Positions 5,871 through 11,185 of a DNA stretch of 11,185 bases are shown piece after piece. Position numbers and translations under genes: made by a program. The first letter of the stretch is position 1. The number at the start of each line of letters is the position of its first letter. The notes under the pieces are model-generated. The model worked only from the letters and a program-made list of their open reading frames with translations. It searched no databases and was not told the DNA's origin. This DNA is from Acidobacteriota bacterium (lineage in GTDB: Bacteria > Acidobacteriota > Polarisedimenticolia > J045): positions 1 through 11,185 of the forward strand of contig JALTMS010000455.1 of assembly GCA_027001345.1 (NCBI GenBank), read 5' to 3'.

Positions 5871-8246
5871 TCAGGCCAGAGCGTCCCCCAGTTCCTCCTT
5901 GCTGATTGCGCGCACCGGCGTGTCGGCGGGAGTCAAGGCCTCGGGCTCCATGGCGGCCGCCGCGCCCAGGGCCTCGGCCGCGGCGCGGCAGGTCTCCCAG
6001 GCCCCGCTGGCCAGGGTGCGTCGGGTGCTGGCCAGCACGTCGTCCCCAGCCGTCTCGCGAGCCACTTCGATCAGCGCCGCCAGCGGCTGGTAGACCTCTT
6101 GCCGCTCCCGCAGCAGCGTGGTGTGGACCAGGTAGGCCAGGCGAAGGTCGAGGGCCGGGCGCAGGGCCGCCAGATCCGCGGCCTCGAGTCCCGCGCCGCG
6201 GGCCGCCTCCAGCGCCTCGCGCAGGGCCTCGATCTCCTCGGCCAGGGGACGCGAGGCGCTGGCCAGGCGGGCGGAGAGCAGCGCCCGTGCGCCCCCGGAG
6301 ATCGCCTCGGCCATCGGCGGCGGCAGCGGTGCGGTCAGCGCTCGCGCGTCGCGGGCGGCCCAGCCGACCTGCCTGAGCACCTCCGGGCTGGCGGTGGGCA
6401 GCAGGGCGGCGGCCCGCCGGGCGCCGATGTCCAGGGCCTCCTCCCGCAGGGCGGTGCAGCTCGGCTCCCACGGCACCTGGTCGATCAGCACCCGCACCGG
6501 CTCTCCTGGAGCTTCGGAGAGGGTTTCGAAGCTCCCCTCCCACTGTTCGAGGGTGCGCAGGTGCGTGACCCGCCCGCGCCCGCTGACACTGACCTGCTCG
6601 CCATCGCTCCCGTCGGCTGTGGGGGTCTCGAGATCGTCCACCGCGAACAGCCCGAACGAGCGGGAGACCGGCGCCAGGGCACTGCGCCCGGCCAGGGCCA
6701 GCGACAGGTGCATCAGCCCGTGGTGGGCCAGGGCCACCCGGGGCTCATGGCGGGCGGGCAGGACCCGCTCGGTGTAGACCTCGGCGGCATCGGCAAAACC
6801 CGGCGCGTTGACCGGCGCATCCCGCAGTCGCGCGATGAAGGCCGGTTCCACGTCGATGTCGAACACCGAGCGGCACAGCTCGGCGGCGCGCGCGGCGTGG
6901 CGCAGCACCTGCATCGCCTCGAGCCCCGCGATGTCGTCGAAGAACCAGCCACAGGAGGTGGCCGAGAAGAGGGTCTGCCGGACGAGTTCCAGCAGGCTCG
7001 CGCCCCTCTGTCGGGCGGCCGGGTCGGCATCCCGCGGCAGGTGCCGGGCGAGCAGCGCCTCGAGGGCCTGACGGGAGTGGGGCCGGGCCAGCACGGCGCC
7101 GTAATCCTCGAGGGCCTGCCAGGGGCTGGAGAGCACCTCTTCGCCCCGGCGATCGATCAGCAGGAAGATCCGATCCCGCAGGGTGCTGACCGCCGCACGC
7201 AGCACACTCCGCCACTGCCAGCTCCACCCCTCGGGGTGATCGCTCATCCGGCAGCCGCAGTCGGTGGACCAGCGGCCGACCCCGTGGGGACAGGACCAGG
7301 CGGAGGGGGTGGCCAGACGGGCCTCGTGGGTCGGCGGCAGGGCGTCGAGCACCTCGCCCAGGTGGGCCACCCGGGCCAGTCCCCCGGCCCGGCAGCGCAT
7401 CAGCGCTTCGGCCAGGGAGCGTTCGGCCCCCCGCTGGTGGTGACCGAAGGTCTCTCCGTCGGCGGCGAGCAGGACCAGGCCATCGGGCTCGGGGAGAGCT
7501 TCGAGGGCGCCGCGCAGGCGTTCGAGCAGGGCCCTGCCCGAGCTGAGGTCGCCGCCGAAGGCCACGCCCCGAGAGATCTCGCCGTTGAAGACGAAGACCG
7601 TGAAGTCACGGCCCGAGGGCAGGCGCACCCGCAGCGGGCGATGGGTCGGCGCCCGGCCGCCGGAGACGTCCTGCCATGGAGCTTCCGGCGCGTCGAGGGG
7701 GCGGATGCGCAGCACCTGCTCGGGAGCGAGGATCGTGTACTCGAGCCCCGCGGCGGCGCAGGCCTCGAGGGTGGCCAGATCCACCGCCGTTTCCGGCAGC
7801 CAGATACCCCGGGGTCGGCGGTCGAAGCGGCGGCGGAAGTCAGCCAGGCCCCAGGCGATCTGGAGCCGGCGTTCGCGCTCCTCGCAAAGGGGGAGGATCG
7901 GGTGGGAGTAGGCCTGCATCATCGCCGGGCCGCCCCCACCGCGTTTGGCGGCCTGAGCATCGCCGGTGCGGGCATCGGCCAGCACGCCCGGGCGCTGACG
8001 CTCGAGCCACAGGGCCAGGGTGGGGCCGATGTTGAACGACAGGCGGGCGAAGAGGTTGACCAGGCCGTAGACCTTTCCCGCACTGTCGGCCACCGCCGCG
8101 GCACCCAGCCGCTCGTAGCACTCGTCCGAGACCCGCTCGTTCCAGTCGTGGAACGGCGCGGCGGAGGGCTGGCGATGGATCATCTCGGTCCACGGGTTCT
8201 CCCGCGGAGGTTGATAGAGGTGGGCATGGACCACGAGAAAGGGCAT
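5871..8246 (-). CDS. Glycoside hydrolase family 57 protein with DUF3536 region
   Basis: This 791-residue cytosolic-type protein has no signal peptide. The N-terminal half is a GH57 barrel: the opening HAHLYQPPR (7-15) is the family's first conserved motif, GIWLPETAVD (147-156) places the catalytic nucleophile at E152, and LLAADGETFGHH (259-270) places the acid/base at D263. Both catalytic residues are present. The region from about 310 to 640 fits DUF3536, with SCPHGVGRWSTDCGC (318-332; C319, H321, C330, C332) and SCGWFFDDI (431-439). The last ~150 residues are Ala/Leu/Glu-rich helices. Characterised GH57 enzymes are retaining alpha-amylases, glucanotransferases, branching enzymes or alpha-galactosidases; the DUF3536 branch has no activity that I know to be established, so the substrate (an alpha-glucan is likeliest) is unassigned. 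The ATG at 8246 lies 17 nt after the dedA stop, with GGGA 8 nt upstream, making it the second gene of a two-gene operon. Confidence 0.92.
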   Translation of the reverse strand: MPFLVVHAHLYQPPRENPWTEMIHRQPSAAPFHDWNERVSDECYERLGAAAVADSAGKVYGLVNLFARLSFNIGPTLALWLERQRPGVLADARTGDAQAAKRGGGGPAMMQAYSHPILPLCEERERRLQIAWGLADFRRRFDRRPRGIWLPETAVDLATLEACAAAGLEYTILAPEQVLRIRPLDAPEAPWQDVSGGRAPTHRPLRVRLPSGRDFTVFVFNGEISRGVAFGGDLSSGRALLERLRGALEALPEPDGLVLLAADGETFGHHQRGAERSLAEALMRCRAGGLARVAHLGEVLDALPPTHEARLATPSAWSCPHGVGRWSTDCGCRMSDHPEGWSWQWRSVLRAAVSTLRDRIFLLIDRRGEEVLSSPWQALEDYGAVLARPHSRQALEALLARHLPRDADPAARQRGASLLELVRQTLFSATSCGWFFDDIAGLEAMQVLRHAARAAELCRSVFDIDVEPAFIARLRDAPVNAPGFADAAEVYTERVLPARHEPRVALAHHGLMHLSLALAGRSALAPVSRSFGLFAVDDLETPTADGSDGEQVSVSGRGRVTHLRTLEQWEGSFETLSEAPGEPVRVLIDQVPWEPSCTALREEALDIGARRAAALLPTASPEVLRQVGWAARDARALTAPLPPPMAEAISGGARALLSARLASASRPLAEEIEALREALEAARGAGLEAADLAALRPALDLRLAYLVHTTLLRERQEVYQPLAALIEVARETAGDDVLASTRRTLASGAWETCRAAAEALGAAAAMEPEALTPADTPVRAISKEELGDALA

Positions 8247-8263
8247 CGGTGGATTCCCGCTAC

Positions 8264-8956
8264 TCAGGCCGACTTGCGCGTGGAGGAGTTCTGGCGAGCT
8301 TCAGTGTCGGCCTCGGATTCCGAATCGGCCAGCAGCAGCGCCGCGGCCAGTTGTCGCCGGCGCCGGCGCACCAGGTAGGCGCCCACCACCACCGCCGCGG
8401 CCAGCACCGCCAGGGCCGCACCCAGCAGTCCTGCGTCCCGCACCCAGCGCTGGAGCTGGGCCAGCGAGGCACTGGAGTGGTAGCCGAGGAAGACCAGCAG
8501 CGGGACGAGCACCAGCACCGACGCCAGGTCGAAGAAGAGAAAGCGGCGCCAGCTCATGCGCAGGGCCCCGGCGGTGAAGAGGAAGGGCATCTTCAGCCCC
8601 GGGAGCAGGCGGGCGAAAAAGAGGGTCCAGGGGCCCCGGCGCACATAGAGATCCTGGGCCCGCTGCACATAGCGGCCGCGGATCATCCGGCTGAGAAAAC
8701 GGTGTTCGCTGAGGTGGTTACCCACCCGACGGCCGACCATGTAGACGAAGAGATCGCCGGTGAAACAGGCGACCGCCCCGGCCAGGATGGCCCAGCGAAG
8801 TTCGATCACGCCCACTGCCGCCAGCAGGCCCGCGGTGAGCAAGGGCACCTCCTCGGGTACGGGAACACCCAGGGAAGCGGCCCAGATCCCGAGCATCAGG
8901 GCCAGGTAGGCGTGGCCGGCCGGGGAGAGGGGCAGCAGCGCGAGCAGGGTGTGCAA
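8264..8956 (-). CDS. DedA-family inner-membrane protein (SNARE-associated / VTT domain)
   Basis: I start it at TTG 8956 because GAGG lies 5 nt upstream and the first helix follows at once; no ATG or GTG lies in frame just before it. The 230-residue product has the DedA pattern: VPVPEEVPLLTAG (31-43) re-entrant loop, FTGDLFVYMVGRRVG (65-79), FFARLLPGLKMPFLFTAG (113-130) and two further C-terminal membrane helices (about 137-158 and 176-196). Then comes a basic RRRRRQ stop-transfer segment and a polar Ser/Glu-rich tail. Family members act in the inner membrane in undecaprenyl-phosphate or phospholipid translocation and in membrane homeostasis. Usual family length is about 200-220, so the tail is slightly long. 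Its coupling to the GH57 gene suggests shared expression, not a shared pathway. The frame remains open far upstream toward galE, but that extension is antisense to galE and not real. Confidence 0.87.
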   Translation of the reverse strand: MHTLLALLPLSPAGHAYLALMLGIWAASLGVPVPEEVPLLTAGLLAAVGVIELRWAILAGAVACFTGDLFVYMVGRRVGNHLSEHRFLSRMIRGRYVQRAQDLYVRRGPWTLFFARLLPGLKMPFLFTAGALRMSWRRFLFFDLASVLVLVPLLVFLGYHSSASLAQLQRWVRDAGLLGAALAVLAAAVVVGAYLVRRRRRQLAAALLLADSESEADTEARQNSSTRKSA

Positions 8957-9100
8957 ATCGACCTCGGCCCCGCGACCACGGGAGTCGAACGGCGGTCGCG
9001 GCGGGCCCAAGCTACGCGCGAAGGGCTCGCGGGTCAATACGGAGTGCCGGGCTATGATGGCCTGCCGGGGACGGGTCCCGGGGTGGAGGCGAGCGTTTCG
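8957..9100. promoter_or_regulatory. Divergent dedA/galE promoter region
   Basis: This 144-nt stretch separates two divergent genes and so must hold both promoters. It contains a minus-strand -35/-10 candidate at 9009-9037 and, on the plus strand, a TATGAT -10 candidate (9053-9058), 42 nt before the galE ATG. No matching plus-strand -35 is evident. The galE ribosome site GGAGG lies at 9085-9089, an 11-nt spacing that is slightly long. Confidence 0.45.
9009..9037 (-). promoter_or_regulatory. Candidate sigma-70-type promoter for dedA-GH57
   Basis: Read on the minus strand, TTGACC (9032-9037) is followed after exactly 17 nt by TAGCTT (9009-9014). The -35 matches the consensus at five of six positions and the -10 at three of six. 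It points toward the dedA TTG start about 50 nt downstream. Confidence 0.35.
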
Positions 9101-10096
9101 ATGAAGGTACTGGTCAGCGGCGGGGCGGGATACATCGGTGGTTTCGTGGCTCGCGCCCTCGTGGAGCGGGGGCATTCGGTGGTGGTGCTCGACGACTTTT
9201 CCACCGGTCACCGGGGGGCCCTGGGCGAGTGGCCCCTGGTGGAGTTGCGCTGCGGTGACACCGAGGCGGTGGCCGCGGCGATGGAGGCCCGGGGTGTCGA
9301 GGCGGTGGTGCACCTGTCGGCCCTGAGCCTGGTGGGGGAGTCGGTGCGGGACCCGGGTCGCTACTGGCGTGAGAACGTGGGTCAGGCGGCGGGGCTGCTC
9401 GACGCCTGCCGCCGGGCGGGTGTCGAACGCTTCGTGCTCTCGTCGACGGCGGCGGTCTACGGCGAGCCCGAGCAGGTGCCCATCGTCGAGGAGCACCCCC
9501 TGCGCCCCACCAACCCCTACGGGGCGACCAAGGTGGCCATCGAGCAGATGCTGGCCCACTTCCAGGATGCCGCGGGCCTGGGCTGGGTCTCGCTGCGCTA
9601 CTTCAACGCCGCCGGCGCGGCCCCGGACGGCTCCCTGGGCGAGGACCACGCCCCGGAGACCCACTTGCTGCCCCTGGCCTTCGCTGCGGCCCTGGGCACC
9701 CGCGGCCCGCTGACCATCTTCGGCGAAGACTGGCCGACGCCGGATGGCACCTGCCTGCGGGACTACGTCCACGTGATCGACCTGGCTGCCGCCCACGTGC
9801 TGGCCCTCGAGTGGCTCGAGGCTCACCCCCGGCAGAGCCTGATCACCAACCTGGGGGGCGGTGCCGGCACCAGCGTGCGGGAGGTGATCGACGCGGTGGC
9901 CCGCGCCTCGGGGCGTGAGGTGCCCCACGCGGTGGGGCCGCGCCGCGCCGGCGACCCGGCGGTACTCGTTGCCGCCACCGAGCGTGCCCGGTGTGAGCTG
10001 GGCTGGCGCCCGAAACGTTCCTCGATCGACGAGATCGCGCGGGATGCCTGGGCCTGGCACTCGACGCACCCGCGGGGATTCGGCGAGGAGGCGTGA
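9101..10096 (+). CDS. galE: UDP-glucose 4-epimerase
   Basis: The 331-residue protein is a complete extended short-chain dehydrogenase/reductase. Its features are the NAD-binding GGAGYIGG (7-14), the acidic DDFSTGH (31-37) after the second strand, the SSTAAVYGE segment (114-122) with T116 in the place of the catalytic Ser/Thr, and the catalytic YGATK pair Y140/K144. The RYFNAAGA (166-173), FGEDWPTPDGTCLRDYVHV (207-225) and GWRP (301-304) segments are diagnostic of GalE. It interconverts UDP-glucose and UDP-galactose in the cytoplasm, feeding galactose use and the synthesis of galactose-containing surface polysaccharides; GalE-like enzymes may also act on UDP-GlcNAc, which I cannot exclude. The ATG at 9101 begins exactly at the nucleotide-binding strand and is preceded by GGAGG. 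The frame is open upstream, but that region is antisense to dedA. It diverges from dedA and converges with the secreted-protein gene. Confidence 0.95.
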   Translation: MKVLVSGGAGYIGGFVARALVERGHSVVVLDDFSTGHRGALGEWPLVELRCGDTEAVAAAMEARGVEAVVHLSALSLVGESVRDPGRYWRENVGQAAGLLDACRRAGVERFVLSSTAAVYGEPEQVPIVEEHPLRPTNPYGATKVAIEQMLAHFQDAAGLGWVSLRYFNAAGAAPDGSLGEDHAPETHLLPLAFAAALGTRGPLTIFGEDWPTPDGTCLRDYVHVIDLAAAHVLALEWLEAHPRQSLITNLGGGAGTSVREVIDAVARASGREVPHAVGPRRAGDPAVLVAATERARCELGWRPKRSSIDEIARDAWAWHSTHPRGFGEEA

Positions 10097-10104
10097 GGGG
10101 GCGG

Positions 10105-10125
10105 CGCGCTGGGGGGTAGAGCGCG
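10105..10125. terminator. Weak hairpin between convergent genes
   Basis: CGCGCT (10105-10110) pairs with AGCGCG (10120-10125) around a 9-nt loop in the 49-nt gap between the galE stop and the minus-strand stop at 10146. No T-run is present. Its position would allow bidirectional use, but the stem is short. Confidence 0.25.
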
Positions 10126-10145
10126 AACTCGAAGGCGGTGGCCTT

Positions 10146-10991
10146 TCAGCAGCCGCCGAGGACCTGCGCGTCGAGGCAGCGATCGCCGGCGCTCGGTGGT
10201 ACCGGGCGCTCGGTCCCGCCGGAGTCGGTGCCGTAGGAGCCTTCCTGGCTCGAGCCGAGCGGCACCAGCAGGTAGTAGCGTCCCCCTGAGCCGGGGGTGA
10301 TTTCTTCCTCCAGGTCGCCGCCGTCATCGGAGCAGTCGATGGCGACGTGGGAATCGAAGAGACCCAGCGTGCCTTCGTAGATCGCGTAATCCACCGCCTG
10401 GTTGCTGCAGCTCGCCGACCAGCGCAGGTGCAGATCGCCGGGAGTCAGGCTCGACTTGTCGATCTCGAGGGTGGCGGCGACTTCGCCGGGGGGCGGGTCG
10501 CCCGTCACGGTGAAGTTGCGTACGAAGTCGTCACCGCCGATGCCGTCGCCGTCCCCGTCGAGGGGATTGCCCGCGCCGTCGCGAATCGTCGTCGTGCCAC
10601 AAACCAGCAGCCGGTAGGACCCGGCAGGCAGCGGGAGTCCCGAGTTGAGGTCGAGGGTCGTCCGGGCGGCGCTACCGCTGAGATAGTGGGCGGCATCGAT
10701 CGAGATGCCCACGTCGCCGGCATCGAGTCCCGTCGCGCAGTCCACCGTATCGAATCCGTCACCCCCGTCGGAGAAGAGCAGGTAGTTGGCGGGATTCGTC
10801 GCGCTGTCGCTGGCCGTGGTGGCCTGATCGCGGAGGAGTTCGGTGAAGCTGACGAAGAGGCGGGTGATGGAAGCGGCGGTGGTCTCGCCTTCCGTCAACT
10901 CTCCGTCGCCCGTATCCGCGTCGGAGTTCACGCGCAGGACCTGCGGCGGGGTGGTGTCGGCCGGTGTTGTGCCGAGGACGAAGTCGTCGGA
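10146..10991 (-). CDS. Secreted protein, C-terminal part: Ig-like domain plus FN3-like C-terminal domain (5' part missing)
   Basis: The supported coding part runs leftward from about 10991 to the TGA at 10146. The first residues (DDFVLG...DTTPP) look like the tail of one Ig-like repeat. A full Ig-like domain follows, from VLRVNSDADTGDGE to the GNPLDGDGDGIGGDDFV strand, rich in Asp/Gly turns that could bind calcium. The final ~110 residues form a fibronectin-III-like domain: LHLRWSASC, a YAIYEGTLG strand, RYYLLVPLGSSQEGSYG and a terminal CLDAQVLGGC with paired cysteines. This C-terminal type recurs in large exported proteins of environmental Gram-negative bacteria. No signal peptide, start codon or ribosome site is visible. 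The minus frame stays open to the window edge, but beyond about 10991 the plus strand codes for RecD instead. I infer an extracellular structural protein truncated at its 5' side by a junction. Confidence 0.75.
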   Translation of the reverse strand, partial: SDDFVLGTTPADTTPPQVLRVNSDADTGDGELTEGETTAASITRLFVSFTELLRDQATTASDSATNPANYLLFSDGGDGFDTVDCATGLDAGDVGISIDAAHYLSGSAARTTLDLNSGLPLPAGSYRLLVCGTTTIRDGAGNPLDGDGDGIGGDDFVRNFTVTGDPPPGEVAATLEIDKSSLTPGDLHLRWSASCSNQAVDYAIYEGTLGLFDSHVAIDCSDDGGDLEEEITPGSGGRYYLLVPLGSSQEGSYGTDSGGTERPVPPSAGDRCLDAQVLGGC

Positions 10992-11185
10992 GAACAGCAG
11001 GCGCGCCTGGCCGATGGGATCCACCACCTGCTCCGCCAGAAGCCCGCGTTTTCGGTCGATCCGAGCTGGCTGACCACCTGGCTCGACAAGCTGCACAGCC
11101 CCCAAAGCGAGCCGTGGCGTGCTGGCTGGGCGGTGGCCACGGGCTGCCTGACCGTGATCACCGGCGGCCCTGGCACGGGCAAGAC
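10992..11185 (+). CDS. recD: RecD-type exonuclease V / helicase fragment up to Walker A (both ends missing)
   Basis: The frame from about 10992 to the right edge encodes 64 residues: EQQARLADGIHHLLRQK, then a Trp-containing helix pair (SWLTTWLDKL), then AVATGCLTVITGGPGTGK. The last segment is the Walker A of RecD, where ITGGPGTGKT is highly characteristic, and the preceding helices fit the stretch just before it in RecD of RecBCD. RecD is the 5'-to-3' helicase subunit of RecBCD, which repairs double-strand breaks and degrades linear DNA. About 100-150 residues that should precede this point (including the usual aromatic Y-x-R-x-W segment) are absent; upstream the frame is open but has low-complexity Gly/Glu/Arg content that is antisense to the secreted protein. 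RecD2 or another superfamily 1 helicase is possible. No start codon can be assigned. Confidence 0.7.

Noticed and set aside
4435..6543. A 702-codon minus-strand open frame across the nucleotidase gene
   Set aside because: Gly/Arg/Pro-rich composition and antisense to all metal-binding motifs of the nucleotidase; a GC artefact.
5454..8378. A 974-codon open frame on the plus strand across the GH57 gene
   Set aside because: Low-complexity Gly/Arg/Gln content, no recognisable fold, and fully antisense to GH57 with intact catalytic motifs.
8249..9100. N-terminal extension of galE by 284 codons
   Set aside because: The extension is antisense to dedA and unlike any epimerase. The ATG at 9101 begins at the NAD-binding strand and has a ribosome site.
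8957..10327. N-terminal extension of dedA on the minus strand
   Set aside because: It runs antisense through galE. The DedA fold starts at the TTG at 8956 with GAGG upstream.
10992..11105. Continuation of the minus-strand secreted protein to TTG 11105 or beyond
   Set aside because: The residues are the exact antisense of RecD helices and Walker A on the plus strand, so the frame is open only because the two frames are codon-aligned.

Overview
This window is dense, high-GC bacterial DNA from a Gram-negative organism. Evidence for Gram-negative: an apparent outer-membrane beta-barrel with a signal peptide, and large secreted proteins built from beta-sandwich repeats. The secreted-protein style (carboxypeptidase-regulatory-like repeats, IPT/TIG, and C-terminal fibronectin-III-like domains ending in a 'YYLV/FYLV' strand), together with a GH57-DUF3536 protein, is what I associate with Acidobacteriota such as Thermoanaerobaculia. 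That lineage guess is inference, not proof. No rRNA, tRNA, CRISPR, phage or transposase genes are visible.

Region 1 (1-4613, + strand): the C-terminal half of an ABC exporter (start lies outside the window), a perfect 10-bp hairpin, a secreted protein of about 813 residues with seven tandem ~89-residue repeats plus IPT and FN3-like domains, and, 2 nt later, a small predicted outer-membrane barrel. The last two are almost certainly co-translated and look like a cell-surface module. Sampled lines here run at about 55-62% GC.

Region 2 (4614-10096): sampled lines rise to about 75% GC. A 3'(2'),5'-bisphosphate nucleotidase of the HAL2/CysQ type (+) converges on a minus-strand pair, a DedA-family membrane protein followed 17 nt later by a GH57 glycoside hydrolase with a DUF3536 region. 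The DedA gene is divergent from a UDP-glucose 4-epimerase (galE, +) across a 144-nt promoter region. The mix suggests polysaccharide and nucleotide-sugar metabolism plus housekeeping envelope functions, not a single dedicated pathway.

Region 3 (10097-11185): a minus-strand secreted protein (Ig-like plus FN3-like domains) converges on galE but has no recognisable 5' part. Plus-strand sequence coding for a RecD-type helicase up to its Walker A motif begins almost exactly where that similarity ends (about 10986-10992) and runs off the window. Two headless genes meeting head-to-head at one point suggests an inversion/deletion breakpoint or an assembly chimera. This is the strongest anomaly in the window. 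I saw no convincing new defence or mobile system; the repeat-protein/barrel pair is the best candidate for uncharacterised biology.
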